64,000 nt of DNA from Lagopus muta. Its lineage: Eukaryota > Chordata > Aves > Galliformes > Phasianidae. Under the pieces are notes generated by a model. That model saw only the letters and a list, made by a program, of their open reading frames with translations, did not search any database and was not told the origin of the DNA. The position numbers were made by a program, and so were the translations under genes. The stretch covers positions 41,471,508 through 41,535,507 of the forward strand of contig NC_064439.1 in the NCBI RefSeq assembly GCF_023343835.1, given 5' to 3'. This document shows, piece after piece, positions 51,526 to 61,574 of the stretch; the stretch's first letter is position 1, and each line of letters begins with the position of its first letter.

Positions 51526-54285
51526 TAATCTGTACAGACCGTGAAGGACACCAAAAAGACTGAATTATTCAAGGCTATGGGCCAGTGTAGAGATCAGAAA
51601 GTAAAATGAATTTATTTATTTCATGTACTCGAACGCCAAAATGAGAGAATAGCTTATTGTAGCTGAAAGAAATTACATGAATATGAGTGCAGTTTAGCAT
51701 GAATCACTGTGCTGAAGAAGCTCCTTACTAATAACTCAATGAAATTCAGAAACAGTATCACGAAGCTAATCACTTGAGGCTGCTGTTATTATCAAGCTAC
51801 TGGCTGAGATAAAAGAACAAGTTATCATTTAACAAATCTATCAGGATATCTCATTAATCTCACAGAGAATATTCATTATCAATACAATCAGCATTTGTTT
51901 TTAGACAAAACACATTAAGATTCACAAAAACTGCAAGTGGGCTTTGAACTGCTGGCATACTCTCAGCATAGCCTCAGTGTATTTTTGGGATAACAAAGAG
52001 AAAAACAAAGACTGATACAGTCATGTGAGCCTGATTCCCAGAAGGCTCTTTGTGCATGCTAGATATTGGATTCTGCAATGAATTAGGAGCAAAAGTGACG
52101 AGATTTATGAGAGAGGCTGGGTCTTGTACACTTATCGCACCCTTGCCCATTTGAAAATCCTTCTGTTATCCATTAACAGTCAAGTCCTATAACAAGTCAT
52201 CAAAGTATTAAGTCAGCAGCTAGAAGTAACAATAAAAATACAACTGTTAAGCTTATTCCTCTATGAATTATCCTACCACACTTAATGCTTAACTACAATG
52301 TGCCACTTAGATACAAAGAGGTTTGGATCACTGATGCCCTATCACTTTGTGGCAGAAAAATAGTAGATGGGCTCAAAGTTGATAATCCTGCATCATATAT
52401 AAGTTATGAGTAAGAATGCAAAACTGTGTCTTCCCAGTTCTACCAGAAACTTATTTTCTTGTGAGACAGCAAAGGGTAGAAAAATCTTTCCTTTCTCCAG
52501 AAAGCTGCACAACAGCAACAAAAATTCTGCCTCATCACTACAGACAGTACAGGTAGAAGAAGTTATTTTGTCCTTTGCTCATTGCTTGCAGACTGGGCAG
52601 AAACTCATCCTCTGTTATTGCCAAAAACCATAATAAATCTGTTTTTAAAACATTGGAGTCCTGTTACTATAGGCTGTTTTTTACAATCATTGTATTTACT
52701 GCTCCTGCAGAAGACTGGCTCTCTGCTCTCACAAAGTACAGTAGTGTGCAGGAAGAATTAAGCCGTTCTAAACCACTGTCTTTTAGATTAGGTGCTGATA
52801 ACAGAAATAGTCCACTGGAGCGTTAATTATTTAGTAGTGGACTGGAACTCTTCATTCCTTCCGCATTTCAATAATTGGATGTAAGGAGAGACCTTGCTTC
52901 CTAGACTGAAGGTCGCCTTAACTCTTAACAAATTGCAGCATTTAAACTGACAAGGTCAGACTGATATTTGTATTATTTCTAGAACTTTAATCTAAAGAAT
53001 CACTAAAGTAATGAAGATGGGTTCCCTTCTCCAAAGTGGACTGAAGCAACTGAACATTTTACCTTTCAAAGACATCAAAACCGCTATTCTTATTTTAATA
53101 GCAAGAACAGCTCTAGCACAGCTCCTGACTGTGATTGGATAAACTAAGGATGAATCAGTGCCTGTATCACAGCTAGTAATAGTGCTACCATCAACTTCAA
53201 TGCTACAAGGATTTTGCTGACTTTTTGCTTATTTATTTTTAAATAAAATTCTAAGCTTCAGAATTGGAAGATGATGGTAAAATGCCCCACATTTCCTGTA
53301 TTCTAGGCTTGCTACAAAAGTTAAAACAACAACAAAAGAGCAACAACAAGGTTACATCTCTAAAAGCACCCAGGAGTAACACATCTCACAAGAAGTGACC
53401 AAGTATTAGAGTGCTGTTGTTTGTATACAATCGTGATTTCATGGATGCCTTAACATGAAACAGCTACAAAATCCTGATCTACTTTAATTTTTGAAAAATA
53501 TTGTACAATAAAATTTATGGAAACGATCTGCTTTTTCTCCAAGTCACTACTTCAGTTCTACTTTCACACATCTGTATTTTCCTTTTATCATCCCCCTACA
53601 TTATAACCATTGAAATCACTACGTGTACCAAAGCATACCCAGAAATAGAGGTAGTGTATAAAAGAACAACAGGTAAACACATAATTTATTTCTGAAATGC
53701 TTGATGGAGCTGACTTAAACATGCTGAAATATAGTCTGTTGCCTAATTAAAATCTAGCTATGAAAATATTCATTGCTAGCTTTGTTATATCAATTTCATT
53801 ATACAAATATTGTTTTTTGGCATCTAGTAATAAGCATCTACCAAGCTGATGAGTCACCTGCTGTTTTACTTATCAATATTGACATGAATAATATACTAAG
53901 ACTAAATTTAATTCCCCCAAATAAAGCAAACCCTCCAGGCTTATCAACTCATCAACAACCAACTCTTCTGAATCATATTGCTTCTCCTCAAAATTAGACT
54001 TCTATAGTTCCTGTGTTGAGAAAACTGCATCTTAACTTTTTCTCAAACTTCTGCGACCAAAATTAGTTCTCACCTTCCCCAAAGTAATCTTTATTGTGCC
54101 ATTTTAACATGGTTTCCCAAACTCAGGACAATTGTAAAATGACTTCTCAGTCATTTTAATATCTGCTGTAAAATGTAAGGCATGAAGAATGCTTTATGTG
54201 ACATTGAAAAGGTTATTACAAAATAGCAATGTGCAGCCTATAACTTTAAACTTATCCTTTTTTTCCTTTTTCTTTTTCTCCCAGA

Positions 54286-54515
54286 TAGAATCATAGAAAG
54301 ATTTGGTTGGGAAAGGACCTCAAAGATCATTTAGCTCTGACTCCCTGCTGTGGGCAGGGCTGCCAGCCACCAGACCAGACTGCCCACGGCCCCATCCAAC
54401 CTGGCCTTAAACACTCCAGGGACAGGGCATCCATATCCGCCCTGGGCAGCTGTGCCAGCACCTCACCCAGTGACAAACTTCCCTCGATATCTAATCTAAA
54501 TCTCTCCTCCTTTCA
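54286..54515 (-). mobile_element. CR1 LINE 3' fragment near the DNAJC13 CpG island
   Basis: 'tagaatcatagaaagatttg', 'gttgggaaaggacctcaaag', 'ccatccaacctggccttaaac', 'gggacagggcatccat'. A minus-strand CR1 tail ending about 400 bases before the CpG island. Confidence 0.92.
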
Positions 54516-55175
54516 AGGCACTTTAACGTACAGCCTTAAAGAGGTAGCTACAGGTTAGCAAAGCTGTGTATTCAATTAAAGCATCACTCTCATTAGTGAC
54601 ACACACCTCAATGATGAGCAAGAAACCACCACCAGGCCTCAAGAACACTTAACCAAGATGTAGAGGGCACGGAAAACTAGCAGAGCTGCAGCTCTCCTTA
54701 CCACAACACACGGTTTATCCCCAAAAAACCCTGTAATTAAAACTCTGGGCATTCTCCAAAAATCACACAAGCACTTAACACATGCAGGAAACGACCAGCG
54801 AGCCCCAAATTAATCGGTGTAGCCAACAGAAATCGGTGTAAACCCAACAGAAAAAGGAGAGCTGCCAAAATCGCAGGCACCCCCTTCAACCACTGCTCCT
54901 CAACGACCCGAGCCACCACCCCACAAACTCCACGGCTGAGGTGAGGGGAAGGCACGGAAGCTTCCCGCATGCGCACAGGCCGTGCTCCCCCTCCTGCCCG
55001 TTCCCTGTAGGGCAGGGCAAGGGGCGGGAGGAAGGCGGGAGAAGCGGCTTCAAGGACCGGGCAAGCGGGTGAGGAGAGGGTGGGGGGGAAGAGCAATATG
55101 TCAGCTGACCGTGTCCCGTGACGGGCCCGGGTCTGACGGCGTCTGCGTCGAGGGGGCGGTCTCGCTGCCTGAGCT

Positions 55176-55186
55176 AAGATGGCGGC
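55176..55186 (+). promoter_or_regulatory. YY1-like motif AAGATGGCGGC
   Basis: An exact match to the extended YY1 core, commonly found just downstream of TSSs in TATA-less housekeeping promoters. It suggests that transcription starts within a few tens of bases upstream. Confidence 0.7.
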
Positions 55187-55205
55187 CTCCAGCGCCAGAC
55201 TCTGA
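55179..55205 (+). CDS. Upstream ORF in presumptive DNAJC13 5' UTR
   Basis: The ATG inside the YY1 motif opens an 8-residue frame, MAASSARL, ending TGA 55203-55205. If transcription starts upstream it would be a short uORF that could lower initiation at the real ATG. No evidence of translation. Confidence 0.35.
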   Translation: MAASSARL

Positions 55206-55331
55206 GGGAGTTGGAGAGGTGTAGCGGCTGCCGGGCGGGGGGCGAGGGCTCCGCTCAGTGGCCCTTCACCCCGATCGCTTGAAGCGCGGCGCTGGTGGGG
55301 GCGGTCCGTGCAGCGGGGGCTCCCCGGCCAG

Positions 55332-58300
55332 GTAAATCCTAGCGGCGGGGGGAGGCGAAGCGGCAGCGGCGGCCCCCGCCTCCTTCCACAGCCCCGGGCG
55401 GGGCCGCCGGGCCGTGAAGCGCTGTCCGTGGGGTGAGGGCGCGCGCCCGGCCGCTGGGCTGCGAGGTTGCGTGGGCTGCCGCCGTGCGGCGAGAGGCGGA
55501 CGTCGGAGGTCCCACCGCGGGCCGTGCGGCGCGGCGCCGCTCCCCCAGGTGTGGAAACGGGCGCTGAAACGCTGTCCTGGGGGAAGGATGGGCTTCTCTC
55601 GGTGCTCAGCCTGCCCTGCGCTCCTCATGCAGCTCTTGTGGCCGCGGGGCAGAATGTGTGCTCTCTTCTAGATAGACGCCCGTGTGCCCATTAAAAGGGG
55701 GTACCTTACTGCTCCCGGCCACAGATCAGCATACGGTCAGCTTGAGGTGCCTTGGAAATTATTTATGAAGAGTAGGGGAGATTAGGAGAAGGCTTGCGCT
55801 TATGCCGACAAGGCTTCTTTATTTTTTTCAGTATTAATAGTATGCCTGAAGAGCACGGGCAGAATTAAGTGTATGCCTCAGAAAATCTACCCTTAACGTG
55901 CTTATTTTTCACGGAGTTTTGACGTTTCTTAGCAAGGTAGCTTTTCACGTTCTACTTGCGTTCTGGGAGTCGAACCAAGCAGGCAGATGAAATGGCTGTG
56001 CGTGCAGCCTGCAGGACTGTGTCCCACCCGCTGCTGTGTGCCCTGACAGCTGCACAGCGGGCGTGAGCTCCGAGCTGGGAAAATGCTGTCTAACTGCTAT
56101 GGTTTGTTGGCATTGTTTTAGTTTCGTTTCCAGCCTTGTGCTCCCAAGCTGTGGGAATGTTTGGGTTTGGAGTCTCTGTGAATGTGCTTATTCTCTGCTC
56201 TGGAGCTGCTTTTGATGTTTAGGTCATCTGGAATGTTTTCCCTTTTCCTCTTACACGTTTCCAGAAATTGGATCAATGGCAGTGAATCTGAGAAAACAAA
56301 TTTGGGTAGATGGCTGCTTTGTTTCGGGTTCTCTTCTGATTCTGTTCTATTACTGCTGATTAAGTAATAGAGCCTTTCAGAAAATAGTCTGTTTCAGAAC
56401 TGAAGCTTTGATTTAAAATAACTGTTACTTCTAGCTGATAAACAGACTGTCTCTTTGGGCTACTTGCCTGTAGTGAGATTTGTAGAGAAGGAGGGAAGGC
56501 TGCTCAAGGGCTTCATCTCTGAATCGAGTTGGTAAGATGCTAACAACTTGGTTCAAAATGACAGGTCCAATATTATGGAGATAAAAACAATGCTTGGCTG
56601 TAGCCTGCTTCATTTTAGAGATCTGCATCTCTGTCCAATTCCTCTCTGATGTAGATGGCCAAGTGCCAGAGCACTTAACCAGAAATTCCATTACTACTGG
56701 AAATTCTTCCATTTGAAACAAATTTCTAAGTGTTTGGAGACTCAGAGCTGAATATCTATCCCCATGTTGCAAAAACTTTCCAGGAACTTAACCTTGCATT
56801 TTAGCCTTGCCGGAATAAATTTCTGAAACGATTTAATATGTATTTCTTGCTCCTCTGGGTGTCATGTGGGTTTTCGTCATGGTTTCCAAAGATTTAATTG
56901 TCTTGAGGAACTGAATCACTGCATTTCTAGTGCTACGCTAAGGACTGGTCTTATAGGCCAGATCTAATTTCAGACCAAGCCAGTGACTTTTCTTTTAACC
57001 TGTTTCAGACTCAGTAAATGAAGCTTACTGACGTAAAAAAGCAAACAAACTCCACCTAGTATTCAGCCATTTCTTGGTGTATTGAATATTCAACTGTTTC
57101 ACTTTTCAGCTTGATTGTAAAAAGGCTGCTCTCATGCCAGAAAAGACTTGATTATCATTCCTTACTGCTAGCACTTGACATAGAACCATACTCTGAAAAA
57201 ACATGACAAGATGGCTAAACTGTGACTGAAAGGGACACTCCTTATTTTTTTTATCCGTTAATGAGAAAACACTTTTGTTCTCATACCTGTTTGGCTACTG
57301 GATCACTTTGGTTCATTGATTCAACAAAAAGTTGATCTAGACAGAAGAGAAAAAGAGAACATGCACGGAACAATTTGTCCTCAGTACTATTCTTCAGTGT
57401 GTGAGTGGGAGCAGTCAGCTGAGATGGACACAACTGTCACCACTGTTGTTCCTGGTAGTAGCGAGGCTGAAATTCTCAGCCTGTTTGTGTCCAGGTTTAG
57501 CAAAGGCACTGGTGCTGCTGTGGATGAGGTAGCCTGCACTGATTATCTTTTAAGGATTTGTGGGGGTTTCATCTTTCCCACCTTGCAAAAAGGCTGTGAG
57601 TTCCTGCACAGAAGGTGAACAAATCTGTTTCCAAAATTTATTATGCTGTAGTACCTTAAGAGCAGAGCATTTGTAGGGAGAAGTTTAATTCCTGAAGAAT
57701 CTGTCTGAAAGTGAAACATTGCCAATTAGCAAACAGAGCAGTGAAAGAGGCACATGAAACCTAGACAGCTAAAACTTTTTGGTACAAATTACAGTAATAT
57801 GTTTTAAAGTAGATACATAAATGACAGGAATTAGGTTCCAGAGCTGTAAGCTAAAAGGTGTTCGTGTAGAACTGCAGATAAACAGAACCATGTTCTTTAC
57901 CAGTGCCTTCCTCTTACTTTTGTTCAATTGGTCACTGTTTTTTATCCTCTTAGCATGCATTCTCTCTCTCAGGAAAGTCACACTTCAGCTTTAAGTATAA
58001 TCTTATCCATGCTTCTACCCTCCCATTGTGACAGCATAGTGGAACAATCCTATTTGGGGCCCTGCACTGCTACCTTAGCATAGGTTAAAACTTCACTTAG
58101 GAGAGAGAGAGAAGATTTCTGTTAACATAGGAAAAATATGGCCAGGTAAAAAGGCAGTTGAATTCTGTAATAAATTTTGAACCCACAGGCAAACTTCTGA
58201 CGGCACGCTTAAGTATTCCTTAGCTTAAGTAATTACAGCTATGCCTATTGCTTTGATGCTTACAAGGTCACAGCTTCTTTCGAACTCTACAAGTATTAGT

Positions 58301-61300
58301 TTAAGACTGACTTATCTCTGTTTCCTGAAATAGACTCTAGTTTCCCAGCTGGTAATTTTGTCTGAAGGATGTGAAAGAATAGAGAATTGATAAGTGTATG
58401 CAAGTTGAATGCAGCTTGTGTAATGCACCTATTCAGGTAGCTTAAATTCAGTGGCAGGGGTGTCCTGGTAGCAATCCAATCTCTTTAATTCTAGGGCCTG
58501 CTGTTTGTGGTACATGCAAAACATAGATGAGGTTTCAACTCTTCCCCAAAAGCTGTTCCACTGCTACTTAAAGTACTACAAGAACCAAAAAGAAAAGCAC
58601 TGTCAAACTTCTGTCTTGTGGCATAAACCAATTAAACTATTCAGATACTGAGAGAGTGCATTAGGTCTTCTCTAAACATAATATGCAAGTCACGGGCAAT
58701 ATTTTGCCTACAGGAACCTCAGGTTTGTTGTTCATGTGGGTTTGTTTGTTTTTTACTGTATTCCACATTCAACATGCTCTCTTATTCAAACAGATGAAAT
58801 GTTTTTAAAATATTGCTTTCAGACTAGTTGCCTGTAGAAATAGAGCTGAACTGTTGATCTGTTATAAAACTGAGAGCCACGTGCATAGGATATCCAAAAT
58901 CTGTGCTACAATGTCTTCACAGCAACCTTTGATGTGATTTTTTTTATTAGTGGGTGCTGCAGGGTATTAAAATAATCATGAAAATTGAAGCCTTGTTGTC
59001 TTGACTGCTGTTAAAAGCGAAATGCAGCATTTAACTTTAGAAAGATGACTGACTTGGCACAGAAATGGATTTATCTTAGATGGCAGGAGAAGAAGGCAGA
59101 GGTAATAGTAAGAGTGTTATCTTTTGGTGAATTAATGTTGATATGACTAAGCAAGCCACTGCATCTTACACTGGCACTATGGCTAAATGTGATTATTAAT
59201 ACAACTTGCTGTGGTTGTACTATCAGGTACTGAAGTTACAATGTCTGAGTCAAAGGAGGTAATGTTTATTTTCTTATTTCAAAGACATCTTTGACTAGAA
59301 TTAGTTTTTCATCTTGCCCTCACTGTGAACTATAGGTAACTACAAAATAGCCTCTGAACTTCACTGCAGCAGCTCAGAACACTCAGCTGTTGTTAGCTTT
59401 GTTCTCTGTTAAACAGCAGGAAAATGTGTATAAGAATTAATTGTCACTAATTCTTGGCATATTATGCCTTTCTGCTAATCTTCTCAGAGGGGGAGATGGT
59501 TGCAATTACTCTGCAGAGGCACAGTGATGAGTAAAGCATTAAAGCTTAATGATTTTAGCAGTTTTAGTCTAAGGAAAAAAGGCAAGTGGATTTGTCACTT
59601 CCACTATGCTTACGAGGCTTCATGTATCAGTATCCTGAATCTAGTTAGATGCTGTTGTCAGAATTGGTGGAAGGGACTCCTGTGTGTTCCCCAGAGCTGT
59701 ATCAGAGCTACGTGTTTGCAAGCGTGAGAACATCTTGCTTTATTCTGAAGCAGGTGGTGGTCAGGTCTGGGAGATGCAGGAGTTGATTTGAGAGGTCTGG
59801 TGCTGACAGAACTGGAGTTTGCAGACAAATCAAACTTGCAATTCCATACTTAATGGAGGTAGTGTTGCTTTAAGCTTATATTCCACTTGCTAATATGTTA
59901 ATGGCAAGAGAACTAGTTTAAAAAGGAGAGGTATGAGGATTGGCACTTTATTCTGAAAGCTAACTTTAAAAATTATCACATCTGAAATGTGTTGTTGTGT
60001 ATCAAACTCCCTACTTTGGACAAACTCAGCCTACTATTTCGATGTTTATTCATGGCAATAATATGTCATAGTTTTCCAGCTTAGCCTGTTTAAGAACTTC
60101 AGGAATGATGCTGCTCAATATCCTAACTCCTGAAACTTTACTCCCAAAAGTGAGATGTAGAGAATTTAGCTTGCTACAAGTCAGTGGGGTTATTAGCTCT
60201 GGAAAATTTGACTTGAAGACTGAGTCACTGAAATATGTAAATATTACTTTCTTTTTTCTTAACCTGGGGGTAGTGCCACAAGTTCTCTTTGCTGGGTAAT
60301 AGTGATTGTGCTGACTCCACCTGAGGGAAGGAATTCTCATATTAATTTCAGTTGGGCATTTGTTCTTCTTACGACTGTGTGACTGCTAAGGACTTTGCTC
60401 AGAAAGAGAACAGCCGTAAGTTGTAAGGAGTAGAAATTAGCAATGAGGAAATTTTCCAGTGTTGATCAAGTAGAATTGTCTGAATGCAGAAAGATAACCA
60501 GATTATAGCAGTGTGCTGAGTTACTTTAATGTTGCTTCAGGCAAGCAATGAATATGAACTCTTGCAGTTGTTCTGTGTGATGCTCCAAGGCTGCTGTTAC
60601 ACCGGTACTAGTCAAGTAATCAAGAAAAGAGAATCATATTTTTACGTGTTAAAAAATAAAATTAATGTAATAAATACAGTAAACAGAGATAAGAATTTGA
60701 CTCTTAAGTGCCTTGCATGCTTAAAAAAAACAAAGTGAAGTAAAATGGAAGCCTGACTTCCCAAGTGCTCAGGATGCAGGAGTTGCAATTGTAAAAGTTG
60801 TTTAGTGTTCAGAAATGTTCCTTAGAACTTAGCTTCTCCAAAAGTGAGGATGCAACTAAGCAGTTGTCAGCAAGTTTCACTGAATTCCTTTATGTGTTTG
60901 GGGAGTAGATATTAATGTGTGAAATTAGTATGTCAGGATGTTAGCTGTGGAATTGCTTCAACTTCTACAGCACAGAGGAGGGTATGTAGTAGCCAAGCAG
61001 TGTGCTTGAAGAGCTGACTAAGCTTCTTAATTTCAAATTGCATTTCAGACTGAAAAAAACTGTTCTGTTTTTTGCTGTTTATTTAAAAAAACAGCAACAC
61101 AAGTTCCCTATGTCTGTAACTAAGCTACTGGGCTCATTTCAGTCTTATGGAATTGCCAGGAGGCTGGTGTTCTGGAAGTGACTTAAAACTTGCTTAAATC
61201 TGGAACTGCAATGTTGCTGTGAAAGTAGTGTGATTGTGGTAATGTGGCAAGTAATGGGGAGCAAATGGCTGTGCTCTAGTGTTGATAAAGAGTAACTGAT

Positions 61301-61493
61301 ATAATAAAACAGGGAAATAAATGATTCGTGTTCAGCTCATCAAGCACTTAACCCATGTGTTGTTTGCTAAACATAAACATACAGGTATCTTTATGCGGAA
61401 TTGACAGAGCAGCAAATTGAATGTCTTAAAGCATATTAATGATTAGTGAACTTCAGCTGTAAATGAAAATCATGATGTTTCTCTTATTCCTAG
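55332..61493 (+). other. DNAJC13: Probable DNAJC13 intron 1
   Basis: About 6.2 kb after the CpG island with no recognisable exon. A 100-codon open frame at 57316-57618 has no family resemblance I can name. Confidence 0.6.
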
Positions 61494-61574
61494 GTTTTGG
61501 CACAAAATGAATATAATTAGAGAAAACAGAGATCTTGCTTGCTTCTACACAACAAAACATTCATGGAGGGGAAA
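61494..61574 (+). CDS. DNAJC13: DNAJC13 (RME-8) first coding exon, 5' end of gene
   Basis: The acceptor ttattcctag ends at 61493; ATG at 61507-61509 has A at -3. The exon reads [20 protein letters not shown] then RGK across the donor AAA|GTAAGT at 61575, leaving phase 2. This is the N-terminus of DNAJC13/RME-8, nearly identical to the mammalian protein. DNAJC13 is a very large (over 2,000 residues) J-domain protein of early endosomes. It works with Hsc70, the retromer-associated SNX1 and the WASH complex in membrane sorting. Only this exon of the coding sequence is in the window; the J domain lies far downstream. Its place after ACP3 on the same strand agrees with human 3q22. Confidence 0.95.

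Larger units (their letters stand above)
34714..54939. other. ACP3 3' UTR and about 20 kb intergenic DNA
   Basis: AT-rich sequence without recognisable protein-coding exons, tRNA or rRNA genes. It holds four CR1 tails (39000, 49259, 51449, 54286) and A runs near 36498 and 48079. A 197-codon open frame at 35216-35809 falls in the probable ACP3 3' flank and does not resemble a known protein. Confidence 0.6.
55150..55331 (+). other. DNAJC13: Probable non-coding exon 1 of DNAJC13
   Basis: The exon start is unknown. CCAG|GTAAAT at 55331/55332 is a good donor inside the CpG island. The initiator-ATG exon begins with an acceptor at 61494, so a 5' UTR exon is required upstream. Another donor in the island could be used instead. 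Confidence 0.5.
54940..55660 (+). promoter_or_regulatory. DNAJC13: CpG-island promoter of DNAJC13
   Basis: A sharp rise in G+C and CpG density against AT-rich flanks, with GC boxes such as gggggcgg (about 55152-55159) and a YY1-type element. This is a typical TATA-less housekeeping promoter. It lies 6 kb upstream of the DNAJC13 initiator exon on the same strand. Antisense transcription from it is possible but not shown. Confidence 0.85.

Noticed and set aside
54737-55096. 119-codon minus-strand frame as a divergent gene at the DNAJC13 promoter
   Set aside because: No homology that I recognise and no splice structure visible. A divergent non-coding transcript remains possible but cannot be supported from sequence.
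55266-55671. GC-rich open frames of 75-120 codons on both strands in the CpG island
   Set aside because: Stop codons are rare in GC-rich DNA. The peptides are low-complexity Arg/Pro/Gly/Ala and have no family resemblance.
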